Of a DNA stretch of 64,000 nucleotides, positions 1 to 12,062 are shown piece after piece. Numbering within the stretch: position 1 is the first letter of the stretch; each line of letters starts with the position of its first letter. Source of the stretch: Pyrocephalus nanus. Lineage: Eukaryota; Chordata; Aves; Passeriformes; Tyrannidae. The notes beneath the pieces are model-generated. The model ran no database searches, was not told the DNA's origin, and saw only the letters and a list, made by a program, of their open reading frames with translations. Position numbers and translations under genes: made by a program. The DNA lies in contig CM076268.1 of the NCBI GenBank assembly GCA_038380795.1, forward strand, positions 4,705,001 through 4,769,000. Reading direction: 5' to 3'.

Positions 1-2189
1 GCTGTTTTATTTAAATTAGTTTTGTTGGTTTGAGTGCTTCTTTGTTGTTGTTTTCTTCTATGAAATGAAAGAAGTTCCTTGTATTAAAGCTATTGGTTAA
101 TTATCATTACCTAATTTCCCCGGAGTATAACCCAATTTTTGCTTTAGTTATTAATAAAATATGCAAGCCTCTAAAATAATCATGTGAGAAATCCAGTGCA
201 TAATTAATGTGGAGTGTGGGGAGCTGAAATATTGTATGGAAGAGAAAAATACCATAAATCTCTTCATTTCTTCCAAATTCCTTGCCTGCATCAAATAGGC
301 ACAATTAGATACATGTGTTAATTTCACTTATTGACAGCTTGTTTATAAACCAATTAATTTATCTGACAGTGGGTAAGTAAAGTTGAAATTCTTAATATGA
401 AGCTGTGGGGAATTATTTCATAGGATCAGGAGTGGAAATTTGACTGAACTATGAGAGAAAGTAGAACAGCCTGTAAAGCTGAAGGGAGCAGGTTACTTAA
501 ATAATATTAATATCCTTTCCATTGCTGGCCAAGCCACCCAGACACTACCCAAGACTTTCCCAACGTGGAATGAGATATTTTATCTCTAATGATGACCAAT
601 TTCCCTCCTTTGGATGAAGCCTTCCTTAGATCCCTGTATTTTATGGCTGTAAATCAGCTCCAGGAGCCACAGCTCGTATTTCTGTGTTTCCCCTGGTGTG
701 TTTTGCACCATTATCTTTTCATTAGGGTGATCTGCTGTTATCAGAATTCCTGGCTAGTGGTTATTTTATGGATGTGAAATCCCTGTTATCCCTAAAGTGT
801 CCATTGCCTGGCTCCCCTCTCTGTTTTACTTCTGTAAATGCTGAATCATCTTTCATTTCTGATCGTGGATAGTTTGGGCTCAGATTGATCTGAGCAGCCA
901 CTTTTCCTAATGGATCTCCGTGTGGCAGTGATGTCATAGGTAAAATTGAGTTTAATTCTTGCAATTTATTGAGTTTATTTATTCCATTTCAAGGTAACAG
1001 TCATTTCCTCAGTAAGGGAAGTCTAAGGAGGTAGCAGCTAAAAATTCAAAGGAGAATTTCTCTGTGCCTAGGTTTTGTTGTTTTTTGGGTTTTTTTTGTG
1101 AAAAAAAGTGTTTTTTCTTGTTAGGGAGAAAATTCACTCTGAGGAAACCCCTCATCTGTGGCAGAAGGGGCTGGGACTTGCTCTTGCTTGTTAAGGATCA
1201 TTAAAAAACAAAAAAAAAAAAATAAAAAGTACTAAAGAGTATTAAATAAAAGCAATAGGATACTGAATTAAAACTGGTAAATCTGAATTTTATTCCAGTG
1301 AAGGCAGGGGTTCATCCCATGGCTTTGCATGGAACTTTTAGAGATGGAAGAGTATTGTTTTTAGATAGATAACCAAGCAGCTGGGAAATCAGGGTATGGT
1401 GAAAGATGCACACAGCAGCTACAGGCGTGCCAGGAAATGTTTTGATTTTATAAATCAGTGATAATTCAAATGCAGTTTAATGTAAGGGCAGTTCAAATCT
1501 GTAAAAGTTTTTAGGCAGTTTGCATTTTTATCCTGTAAAGTGCAGGTGGAAGGAATGTGTCCAGAAACCTACATGGATTTTCATCCAGAATTTTTAAAAT
1601 TCCTATTACTCTGTTTTCATTATTAAACTTTGCTACTACCATAACCACTCAGACCTGCTGGAAATCTTCCTCTCCCAGATTTCTGCTTTACAGGTATTTT
1701 TGTTTTCTCTTACCTGTCATTTAAGCTACATAAGTTCACACAAGTTACAACAAGATTCTATTTCATTGTTCACTGAAAAAAAAATCTCATTTTACAGCAA
1801 TAAACACGGATGCTATTCCAGGGAAACTGTGTCACATGTCACAACTGGTCACCATCACAGAAAACAATTCATATCATACTGTGAGCGTAATTGTGTCAGT
1901 ATTTTATACCAGGAATGCAGTGAAGATTTCTGGAAAACGATGAAAAAAAAGAAATCTGATTTTCAGTATGAGAAATTTTTAGCAAATAACAGTTCATCCT
2001 TGTCATAAACAATAAATTGCTTTTGTGTTTCTACTTTGCTTTTTATAGTGAACAAGCCCTGGCAAATACACAAATCCATAATTTTACCTTGTCTTATCTG
2101 TCTTTTTTTTGTTTGTTTTTTTTTCTCCTTGTTTGCTTGTTTTTTTTTTTAATCTCCAGAGCAACAATGCTTTTTATTTGAATTGCCAG
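1..2189. other. 5' flank or intron of NPS, no recognised exon
   Basis: AT-rich unique sequence leading to the NPS terminal exon. A signal-peptide exon should lie upstream of that exon. I looked at ATG-led frames on the + strand here and found none that combine a credible signal peptide, a splice donor and similarity to NPS prepro sequence, so that exon may be missed or lie left of the window. An oligo-T stretch (about 1082-1110) and an oligo-A stretch (about 1203-1230) are simple low-complexity runs. The last 60 bases before the exon are a strong pyrimidine tract. No CR1 fragment was seen. Confidence 0.5.
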
Positions 2190-2369
2190 CTGTATGGAAA
2201 ACCTGATTATTGCCTGGTCCTGCTGAGTAGCTGCTTAGCCAAGGTGGGCAGGGATGAAGAACTGGCTCTTTTAAAGCCTCACCCGGAGACACCTCTCGAC
2301 AAAAGGTCCTTCCGCAACGGCGTCGGATCGGGAATTAAAAAAACTTCCTTCCGAAGAGCAAAGTCATGA
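2190..2369 (+). CDS. NPS: Neuropeptide S precursor, terminal coding exon (partial gene)
   Basis: This exon encodes the C-terminal part of prepro-neuropeptide S, a secreted brain peptide that acts on the G-protein-coupled receptor NPSR1 in arousal and anxiety circuits. The frame reads [15 protein letters not shown], then an ELALLKP segment that aligns with human ELAFLKP, then Asp-Lys-Arg, the mature peptide and TGA at 2367-2369. The peptide keeps the invariant SFRNGVG N-terminus needed for receptor activation and ends KTSFRRAKS without an amidation glycine. The exon probably begins after the AG at 2188-2189, where similarity starts. A second acceptor with a better pyrimidine tract ends at 2159 and would add ten residues in frame. 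The reading frame is open upstream of both, but that part is pyrimidine tract, not protein. The signal-peptide exon was not found. The nearest AATAAA downstream is at 3323. Identity is very secure; exact exon start is not. Confidence 0.93.
   Translation: MYGKPDYCLVLLSSCLAKVGRDEELALLKPHPETPLDKRSFRNGVGSGIKKTSFRRAKS
2307..2366 (+). other. NPS: Mature neuropeptide S, 20 residues
   Basis: The peptide is preceded by a dibasic Lys-Arg site (2301-2306) for prohormone convertase cleavage and is followed immediately by the stop codon. Compared with human NPS as I recall it, the visible changes are Thr8 to Ser, Met10 to Ile and Gln16 to Arg. The receptor-critical Phe2, Arg3 and Asn4 are kept. This intactness argues that the gene is functional. 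Confidence 0.93.
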
Positions 2370-3906
2370 GCAAGTGCCCCAAACCACAGCCCCCCCTCTT
2401 TTGACATCTGATGTTTAACTTTGTGCTTAAAGAGGTTTATTTTGATGCTCTTCTAGGATCAGACCAACCCGTGTCCTCAGCATGTAACGGGGTGTTTGTT
2501 CCCGAGCGCACGAGCCGAGCGGAGCAGGTGGGATTGCTGGGGAAGGGCTTTGCTCCCAAAGTTGCAGTGTCATAAAGTTTTGTCCTGGAATGAACGTTTT
2601 CAGTTGGTTTAATTCCCCTTCTTTGCAAAGCTGCAGATTTAATCAAGTTGGTTTTGATTAATACAAAGGTATTAATGCTGTGAGCCGACGTGCGTTCGCA
2701 GCCCGTGGGGAGGACGGAGAATATTATTCCCAAAATCCCTCCTCTCTGCCATGGAGACAAACACAGGGCATTCCTGTGCTTTCCTGTCCCACATCACATT
2801 TGCCTGAAGGCAACTGCTGTGGCAGTTTTAATACACATTTAAAGTACATTTCCTTTCAGATTTCCAAAGATATGAAGGGCCAGCGATGGGAGGCAGAATC
2901 AGGCCCTACTTGCGACTTCCACTGGCTTTTTAATATAGTTATTTAAAATTACTTTAGCAGGGCATAATCTCTGGAGATGTGTCAGCTCATTTCCAGAGGA
3001 GTCCTGGGAAATCACTGTAAGGCACTGCTCCCTGTGCCTCTGTTAATTGACTTAGGTAGGCAACACACAGCTGACGAAATGTGCCAAATGGGGGATTTTT
3101 TTCGAATTTCCTGTTAAAAAAAAAAAAAAAAAAAGTAGTAAATAGGAAAAAGGTAATTTTATCTGAAAATAGGTAAATGCAGGGTGTAGGAAAGGTCATC
3201 TGCTGAGTTACATATGTGTGAGTTATACCCTGTGGCTGTTTCCTCCAAGTGCTGTGACGCTGGCTTGAAATGTGGCAGAGTGTCCATGCAATTCCTTTTG
3301 CATTCAGAGCTAAGGTACTAACAATAAATCAATAGATGGATGTTTTCTAATATTTCCCTGTTAAAGATCATAACCCCGGAGATCATTATCAACCCTACAA
3401 AAAGGTGGTTTGGCATCATCACCTCCATGGTGCCCAATCCTGCATTTTGCACCTCTGAGCCCGTGGGGAAAAGTGACCCGATCATGGAGCTCTTTTGGTG
3501 GGATATCAGGTTTCTGGGTGATTCCTGGCTCATTCAGGGAGATCAAACACGCTCCTGTCTGTTTGTCCAAGCTGAAAAGTTTAATGCTTCGTATTTTTTT
3601 AGAGCTGCTTAAACACTTGGGCTCCTTTGGGGTAGTGCTTGTCTCTTGGTTGCTTAGCTCTTGCGTCTCTTTGTCGAGTGTCTCCTAGAAAACATTAAAC
3701 ATTTATAAGGAAAATGTCAGATATTTGTTATTCTCATGAACTCTGTCTCCTGTACTGTCAGATGAGCAGGGCAAGAGCAGTGACACGAGGAGTTCCACTG
3801 CAGCAGGACATTTGTCCTGTTTCACTCTTGGCTGCCGTGATTTTGGCCACAGCAGTCTCTTGCAAATACAATTTTGCAACTCCAACAGCACCCAGGTGTC
3901 TCCAGA
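2370..3906. other. NPS 3' flank, intergenic
   Basis: Probably includes the NPS 3' UTR. No canonical AATAAA was seen before 3323-3328. An oligo-A run lies at 3117-3134. No other gene or repeat was recognised. Confidence 0.4.
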
Positions 3907-4075
3907 ACTGCCCAAGAAGCTGTGGCTGCCCCATCCCTGGAAGTGTCCAAGGCCAGGCTGGAGCAACCTGGGCTAGTGGAAGGTGTCCCTGCCCATGGCA
4001 GGGGGTGGGACTGGGTGATCTTTAAGATCCCTTCCAACCCAAAGCATTCTGGGATCCTGTGATTCCATGATTCTG
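3907..4075 (+). mobile_element. CR1 LINE 3' fragment
   Basis: Starts within the 'cccaagaagctgtggctgcc' block of the CR1 3' UTR and runs through the 'ggtgtccctgcccatggcag' block. It ends in the degenerate terminal repeats 'gtgattccatgattctg'. 5'-truncated and non-coding. Confidence 0.88.
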
Positions 4076-7000
4076 TTCTTCATCTGTGCACAGCAGATGG
4101 AGATGTTTTGCCACAGTGCAGCCTCCTGGCGTGGCTCTGTCCTGCTCCTTGCAGCTCATATCCCACCCAACTTAATTTTCAGGAAATAAAAAATAAACTG
4201 GAACAAATTCAGATGTACTTGGGCTTTCACAGCCATTTTTTTTGTTAACATTTTTCTACATAACCAAATACCTTCCTGCCTGGGTAACCTGGGACGAGCA
4301 AGGTTGTCTGGAAGTCAACAGAGCTCTCCGTGGAGCTTGGAAAATCAGCCTCTTCCCTTTCATTTATTGTGCAGGATGAAAGTAACTCGTTTAGTGTTTG
4401 GCATTTGCCTTGGAGCAGGGAAGGGATGCAGAGCCAGGATCCTGCTTGCACAGACCTTCATCCCCTTTTATTGAAAGGATGGGCTGCAGGAAAAAAAAAA
4501 ACAACACAGCTTCTTGGCTGCAGGAAAAAGCTCATTATTTATGATTTAGCCATTTCCTGACAAGCCACTCCACCTTGAGGGACCTGCACAGGCAAAAAGA
4601 TGGCAGGAGGAGGCCACCAAGAGCCATAAGTCTTGTACTCACCTAAATCACACTGAGCGAGCCTGGAAAATGTAGATTATGCAGCTGACTTGCAGGAGTG
4701 GTTCTGTCACTGCTGGGCTGATCTTGCCATCACCACCCACTGAAAACTCAGGGCTGCCTCTGATGAAATGCTGAACTCTTCCCTGAACTTTAAAGGTGGC
4801 TTTATTTTGGAAAGAACAGAGAGTAACCTTGGTGATCTCTGTCAGAAAATAAGGATCTGAGGGTGCCATCGCTGAGCACATTAATTTTTATGCTGACAGA
4901 AATGGGAAATATGGCATAAAATGTCTCTTTTTTTCAGTAAAAAGAGGACATAGGACCAGCTATAGGGATGCCAACCTACAGCATAATTAATGTGCTGCCA
5001 GGAATTACATTCCTCTCTGGAGAACAGGGATTCATGACACTGTGAAAAGATATTTTGTTGACTTTATTCACTATTTTTTTTTTGTTAACCTAAAAGAAAG
5101 AGAGAAGATAGAAGACTTCAGAGGGTGGGAAGAATAATGCTTTGTCTAGGGATTAAGGAGCAAATTGGGAAGTTGGGAATGCCCTGGCCAGTCTTGGCCT
5201 TTGATAACAATTCAGTCTGTGACCTCAGACAAACAATTTATACTCAGTTTCTGCTACTGAAAAAAAAAAAAAAAAACACAAAAAAAACCACAAAATCTGC
5301 CCGAAGACAAGGAGAGGAATTAACATTTTTTTTTCTTCTTCACAGATTATTGGCAAGAAAGGCAATTAAATAGCCTGATGTAATAGCATCTAATTAACTT
5401 GCAAGACTGAAAATTCCTTGTTGTAATGACATACCAATACTTGGTTTTCTGATTACCAAGCACATGTTAAAGTATATGTATATCACACTGAGATTTCCTA
5501 ATTTGCTATTATTTGCCTGTAAATGGTAATTTATTACCTTAAAATACTGAGAGGGAGAAAGGAAGAAGTGTCTTGCTGCTTTTAGCTCTGGATACAATTT
5601 TGACCTTAAGAAAGAACAAGACGGATATGAGAGAGTATATTAGATGTTATTATTACCCTAATAAAATAGAGATAAAAATCACAGTGCAGAAAGACTCTGA
5701 GACAACTATTAACCATTTGTCATAGAAAGAAAATCAAAATTTAACTTATCAGATAGTCTGGCACTTTAAAGATTCATCGTGAAAAATTACTTCTAACAGT
5801 GAGGCATTTATGCAATATGTCATTGATGAGCTGTCTGCTTAAATGTTTAAAGAGTTTGGGAAAAGACAGAAAAAATGTCAAAGATACGCTTTTTATTAGT
5901 CTGACAGAGAGCTTCAGTGTATTTAAATTTATTTTTAAGAGTGAAACACTATGGCCTTACATTTTTCTTTGAGAAAACAAGCTGAGCTCATTGTTCTACC
6001 CCCGTGTGAGATGGTTGGTGAGCACGACCAAAGTGAGGGTGGAGCTTTTTTTCCCCTGAAAAAATGACACAGCTGTACCTCAGCCATCACTCCAGAGCCA
6101 GGGAAAATTTTGTTGCCTTTGTGGTGATAGAAGGGCTTTTTCTCCCAATACCCTCCTGGATTTGAAGTCGCCGGGTTGATTATGCTGGAAATGGAGCGTA
6201 TCTTAGCAGCTTGATCAGCTGAGACCCATCTCCTGGAATCTTCCCTTTCAGGGGGACATAAAAGGGTGACAAGAAATGAGCTGTGGAATGCTGCTCTCGA
6301 GGTATCATCCACAACTCCCTGAAGGCAACCAGGAGAGGCTGAGCCCCTCAGTGGGCTTTGGCTCAGACCTTCGGTGGGGGGAGCGTTTTGTGTTCGCTCC
6401 TCTCAGCTGGTCCAACCATCCCAGAGAATCTCTATGGCAACCCCTGAACCCCTCACTGCAGCTCTGTGCTCCAGCAGATCCCTCTGCCCACAGAACATCC
6501 CCCTTGATCCCTGTGGTTTGTGCCCACTGTCTGCTCTAACCCACCAGGGCTCAGTTCAGGCACCGGAGCTCCACTGGCGCTTCCAAACCGCAGCCAAATG
6601 TGGAGCTGGAGCTCCACGAGGAGCCCAGGCCACTGTGGTCGGCTCTGTGTCTTCATTAGCATCTTAATTAGCAGCGTGACACTTGGATGAACCGAAGGAA
6701 CTGTGGAAATTCATCGTTAAACACTGAGATGTAAATACAGGAGTCAGCGTTCCAGAGTCATTCCAGTCCCCCCACCACTGCTTTGCTGTTTCTTTTTTCT
6801 AAAAACTACACTAGCAAGAGGATGATGGTTATACAGTTGCAGATGTTGCCTTTTTTCCCTTTTATTTTCAAGTAAAAATCACAAATTAAATTAAAAGAAT
6901 AAATGGATCTCAACTCATAGAGGGAAAGATTATATACAAGTAAAAGTGACCCCTGGGGGAAAAAAAAATCATTGCCATTGCTCTTTTTCACTGACTATTT

Positions 7001-7927
7001 CATTGGTAATCCTCCACAGTACTGTTTTAGAATACTTTTATAGTAAATGAAGACACAGGGTCATGATACAATTTGGTGGGAGCCACCTCCTTTGGCAGGA
7101 AGCACCTCCTTTCAGGTCATAACTTTAGTTCTCTTAATTTTGAACTGTCACGCTGATTATATTAATGATTTTCTTGAAGCAGCTGAATGGCAGTTGGGGT
7201 GACCTTCCCCACTCTCAGGAACTGTCAGAGATATCCCATGCTCCTGGTTTGAAGGCATAAGGGCTTCTGCTACACTTCTGCATATTTTGGATTAAAGAAC
7301 CTGGCTTCTTGGACAGGCCCACCTTTGGGTTCCCATGTTGGGTCACAGGGATGTGTTTGACTCTGCTGGTCTTTCTGCTGTGTAGTTTTAGTCAGGTCTT
7401 CAAATTATTCCTTCCTGCTGAGAAAGTGGATCTCATTACGTTCCTGGATGATGGGAGCAGCACAGTCACGAGCAGATTTTGTGCTTCTTGGTGATGCCTG
7501 GCCAAGTGCACCCTGTGAAACGCCACTTGCCTTCATGTTTCTTGGTTTTAAAGTCATTTTCACGTGCAAAATATGGCAGAAATAATCGTTGCATGAGATG
7601 CCATGGCATGCCAGGAAGGATGGTAAAGTCATCCACCCAACTAGGCAGCAATTGGTGCTGGCTGGAGTGGCCACAGTGTGAGGAAACCATGTGGAAGTCA
7701 AGGGGAGGAGCTGTTTGAGTGCTTGTTATTGACTCTGTGTCATGTTTGGCATCAGAAAAGAGGCAAAAAATGGGTTAGTCCTGAGTGCTGGACTTGAGCT
7801 GCTCTCATATGTCTGCCCTCAAGATGTGCAAGACAATCAAAAATCCTTTATTTCTGTGTCTGTCAACAAAATAGCTCAATTGCAAGAAAGCAAACTAAAA
7901 ACAATATTTGTATTCTCTTATATAGAC
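4076..7927. other. Intergenic, no gene recognised
   Basis: Unique AT-rich sequence. The only low-complexity features seen are oligo-A runs at about 4492-4500 and 5261-5288. The open frames on either strand are short, lack splice context and resemble no family I know. Confidence 0.4.
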
Positions 7928-8083
7928 TCAGAGAAGGGTTTGGGTTGGAAGGGATTCATCTCCCACACCTTCCACTGTCCCAGGTTGCTCCAAGCCCCTT
8001 CCAGCCTGGACACTTCCAGGGATGGGGCAACCACAGCTTCTCTGGGCAAACTGTGCCAGGGCCTCCCCACCCTCATGTCAATT
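7928..8083 (-). mobile_element. CR1 LINE 3' fragment
   Basis: The complement of the CR1 3' UTR. It begins with the degenerate 'gggtttgggttggaaggga' 3' end and continues through 'cttccagggatggggcaacc' to 'cagggcctccccaccctca'. Confidence 0.87.
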
Positions 8084-8390
8084 TAATAATCAATAAAATT
8101 TAATAATTACAGCCACTTGAGGCAATGTAAAAAAATTGGCTGGAGGAGCTCATGGAGTGATTTAAGGCCACATTCTGATTGCTGGACTTCATAAATTATG
8201 CTAACTGATGCATAGAAATCCTGTTGATTCCTTTACACAACCTTAAAAGAAAGAAGACAAATGATCCATGTTGGTAGAACCGGCCTATAAAAAGATGAAA
8301 AAACAAATTCCTTTTCCCACTTGCAAAAGTGGGTTGGGTTTATGCTTTATTTGCTTTTCTGCAAAGGCCTGCAATAATGTCACTGGCTTT

Positions 8391-8440
8391 CTCGTAGAAT
8401 ATTCTGAGCTGGAAGGGATTCACTGGAAGGGCCCAGCTCC
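8391..8440 (-). mobile_element. Short degenerate CR1 fragment
   Basis: The 'tagaatattctgagctgga' block matches the 3' end of the CR1 subtype seen better preserved at 18142-18400. Beyond about 8440 similarity is lost. Confidence 0.55.
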
Positions 8441-9264
8441 TGAAAGAAGCATCCTCATGGATGTTCCTGTCCTCCAGCAGCTGGGCAAGCTCCTGTGTCC
8501 GAGCACAATCTCCCCATCACACAGATGCAACTCAAAGCCACTGAAGCTTTCAACAGCCCGACCAAGTTCTCTATTTTTATATCAAGCTGGCCTTTTCCCA
8601 AGCTTTTGCCACCAAACTATTGCTCCTAGTTGCCCAGGTGCTTTGTGATGCGCTGCTGGATCTTCCCGTTTTCCCAGCGTGAGGATGAGCTCTGCAGCAG
8701 GACCGGCTCAGCTCTGTGCTGCTTTGCTCTCTTGCATGTCAAGCGTGGTGCCAATTTGCATATTTGGGCACTTGAACTTTGCAGATCACTCCTTATGAGC
8801 CACAAATAAGGTGTCATTTACGTGCTTGTGCTGAGGAAGTGAGTTACATTGCTCTTCGCGGTGTTCTCAGGATGAAGGCAGGTGTTTTGGCACAGTGCAA
8901 GCTCTCATCCCTGCCTCGTGCTGTTTGCCTGTCACCCAGGCTCTACCTCTGAGCCTGTAGCTGCTTAATTAATGATCCCATAGATGCTGTGGGCTTAAAA
9001 AAAAAAAAGGATGTTTGGGTTACTAGTTGAAAGTGATGTTTTGCTAAGACATATCCAATTATTTAGCTTTTTATTTATGTGAAATACCTTGTATTTTAGA
9101 TTAATATAGGCACATACAGCATTAAAAAAAGCAACAGAATTTTTAAGGATCTCATGGCTGAAGGCAGTTCCATTTGGGAAATGAGTTGAAAAGTGCTTGT
9201 TTCAGTGTTTGCAGGGTTAGTGGTGGAATATATGATATGGTTGTTCCTTAATGGGGGACAATCC
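8441..9264. other. Intergenic, no gene recognised
   Basis: Unique sequence with an oligo-A run at about 8997-9008. Nothing else supportable. Confidence 0.35.
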
Positions 9265-9465
9265 ATTGTGAGGGTGGGCAGGCCCTGGCACAGGTTGTCC
9301 AGAGAAGCTGTGGCTGCCCCATCCCTGGAAGTGCCCAAGGCCAGGTTGGATGGGGTTTGGAGCAACCTGGGCTGGTGGAAGGTGTCCCTGCCCATGGCAA
9401 GGAGGTGGAATGAGATGATCCTTAATGTCCCTTCCAACCCAAGCCATTCTGGCATTCTGTGATAT
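9265..9465 (+). mobile_element. CR1 LINE 3' fragment
   Basis: Begins at 'gtgagggtgggcaggccctg' and contains the full CR1 tail block order. It ends with 'ccattctggcattctgtgat', a decayed terminal octamer repeat. Confidence 0.9.
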
Positions 9466-11698
9466 CACCACCCCATTTGCAGTAGCTCATTAAAGCTCCT
9501 CCCCTGCAGCACAGACAGGGGCAGGGAGAAGGTCCTGGCACCTGTAGGGCAGCATTTCACTTCATGAGAATTCCCAAATGCACATCCTTTTCCACATGAA
9601 CCCCCCTGATGCCCACATGTCTGTGGCAGCACCAGAACCTTCCTTTTCCAGCAGCTTTTATCTATGGCAATATTTTTTTTAATTCTGTGTTTCCAGCAAA
9701 TGGAACAATTTTAATTTGTGCAAAGCCTGAAAGAAATCAATCTTCCTGGTTATCATGGAACTGTAGAATGGCTTGGGTTGGAAGGGTTCCCATGTGTTTC
9801 ATACCATTAAAGCACATATAACCTGACATGGAGCCTGGCATGAAAAAAATCAATTTAAAAAATCAGCCCATTTCTCCTTTTTTTTGGTAGGAAACTTCCC
9901 CACCCCTCCTGTGTCACCTTGGGCAGGTCATTGAGTACTTCTGCACCTGGGTCTTAAATGCAAAATTTATGAGCTTGTCCTTTTTCCCCTTCCTTTGTTC
10001 CATTGATGGGATTTTCTGCTCCCCCAGGGCTGGTAGACTCATCCCACTTGGAATTTGTGTGGCATCCAGGACGAGCAAATTAATTAAGAGCAAATAAGTG
10101 GTGTGTCAGCACTACTGTAGTGCAAACAATAACTAATTGTAGGAATGATGTGATGGCACGATGGAGGAGATTTACAGAGGAGAAAGGAGGGGCTAAAACT
10201 GGATCTCTGAGTAATTTCCATATTTTGGAGGTGTATTTTATACTGCAGCTTGCCCAAGAAAAAAGTTACCGGAGAGATAAAAGTCCATGACATCTCTATA
10301 TTTTGATTTTTCTTCTTTGCCATGATCATGAGCTGAGCTTTTTTCGTTTGTTGGGGCTAGGAATGGGAGAAGTGGTACTTTTTTTTCCCCTGAAATCGCT
10401 GGAGGTTAGCATTCCATAATTATTTTTGTCATAAAGATGAATCCCATCCTAAAAAAGTTGGAAGCTAACAGCACCTCAGCTTTGATATATGAATATTACC
10501 ACTTTGAATGTTGGAATGCTTTATGGTTTTATGACTATGAGACATTTCTTAGTCTCTGATTCAGAAACACATTTCCTACACATTTTAAAGCAACTTTTGG
10601 TCTTTGACTTTTTTTTTTTTTTCAATCTTTTTTTTTTTTCTTTTTTTTTTGGCTCATCTTTGATTTCAAAGTGAATTTTAAATGGTAGGATTTTAGAGAT
10701 GTTCATCACAAAACGAGTAGTCACTTTTAGCCCTCTCTAGTTTAATACCCTGCAGTGTCAAGGAAGGGCTGCATTTCGTTAATTCCCACAAATTCCAGCT
10801 CAGAAATCACGGAGCACTTGGAATGTGAAATAGTTAATATATGTGTTAGTTTTGTTGTTTTTGTTTTTTTTGTTTTTTTTTTTAAATCTACCCTCCTACC
10901 TGTACAAAAATCACGCAGATGTCGTGTTTGAGAGAAGACATTCACAGAACTGTAGTAGTTTCCGAAGTGAAAATAGTATTGTTTCATTTGGAACGTGTTT
11001 CTGCTCTCACCCCCGGCCTCCCAAAGCGCCGGTGGCTCTGCAGGTTGCAATGAGCTGGGAAAAAAAAAAAAAAAGGCAGGAAAATGGAAGACTGCCCTCT
11101 AACGTCAACAAAACCAAGGAAAGGGGACTGGAAAGGCAAGGCAAGGAGCGGGGGGTGGTTAGGATTGGCTGTAACTGCTCTGGATAAACAGCATTTTGAG
11201 TAGAAAAGTAGAGGAGCATTTGAAACTTCGGGGATTTCAAAGGCATCGAGTGCAGCTGAGATGGCAGGACCCAGAAGAAGCCAAATCAGAGCCTCAAATG
11301 CTGTTTGTTTTGCAAATCCTCCCCCAGATGAGGCTCCAGCCCTTTCCTCGCTGCCTTTCACAGGATGCAGATTTGGTGTGATTGAGTCTGTGAGGGGAGG
11401 GCTCAGGGACAAGTGGGTTTATTTTAGCAGCAAAATCAGCAGGCACTGGATGGCACAGAACAACCTGGAGCTGCTCTGCAGCATCAGTGGGGCAGTGAGC
11501 AGAGAAGAGAAGAGGGCCTATGGTTTTCTGGTGTTGAGCACACAAGGAAAGCCATGAGATGAAGCAGGGTCCTTGAGGAGTGTGACAGTGAAAACACCTC
11601 AGCAACAGCATAACCTCACATCTGTGGGACAGAGTTGTCATTTAGGGGACAGGGGTTGTCACTCAGACTAACCAGGATCCAGCAGGAGGTTTCTTCAA
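9466..11698. other. Intergenic with a short CR1 relic and homopolymer runs
   Basis: A CR1 3'-end relic on the minus strand is visible at about 9757-9795 ('agaatggcttgggttggaag'). T-rich runs lie at 10609-10650 and 10849-10885, and an A-run at about 11061-11074. No exon is supported. Confidence 0.4.
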
Positions 11699-11824
11699 GA
11701 CCAGGTTGGATGGGGCTCTGAGCAACCTTCTAGTGGAAGGTGTCCCTGTCCATGGCAAGGGTTTGGAACCAGGTGGTCTTTAAAGTCCCTTCCAACCCAA
11801 ACCAGTCTGTGGTTCTGTGAGTCT
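11699..11824 (+). mobile_element. CR1 LINE 3' fragment
   Basis: Covers only the last part of the CR1 UTR, from 'gaccaggttggatggggctc' to 'ggttctgtgagtctga'. The module between 'agcaacc' and 'ctagtggaaggtg' is shortened. Confidence 0.85.
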
Positions 11825-12006
11825 GATGTTTACAGCAGTGAAGTTACACCAGCCCATTGCTGTCAGCTCCTCCAGCTGCTGACTGACAGAGTATCTTCTG
11901 CTCTGTTCTCACAGAAGATACTTCAGGAGGCCAAAAAAAAAAAAAAAAAAGTACAGCAAGAACAACTTCAAGTGTTAATTTGTGGTTGTCAGAAAAGCTG
12001 AGCAGA

Positions 12007-12062
12007 GAGGTTGGACCTGATGATCCACTGTGATCCCTTCCAACCTTACCCGTTTCTGTTCT
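12007..12062 (+). mobile_element. CR1 3'-terminal relic
   Basis: 'gaggttggacctgatgatcc' followed by 'cccttccaacctta' is the last 50-60 bases of a CR1 of a different subtype from the element at 11699. It lies 180 bp downstream in the same orientation. Confidence 0.65.

Noticed and set aside
589..777. Hydrophobic frame upstream of NPS as its signal-peptide exon
   Set aside because: It has a stretch reading VICCYQ loosely like the NPS signal end. However, the ATG is too far upstream, no good donor follows, and the rest does not resemble NPS.
2109..2189. NPS protein start at 2109
   Set aside because: That part is the pyrimidine tract of the splice acceptor, with no ATG. The coding exon starts at an acceptor at 2159 or 2189.
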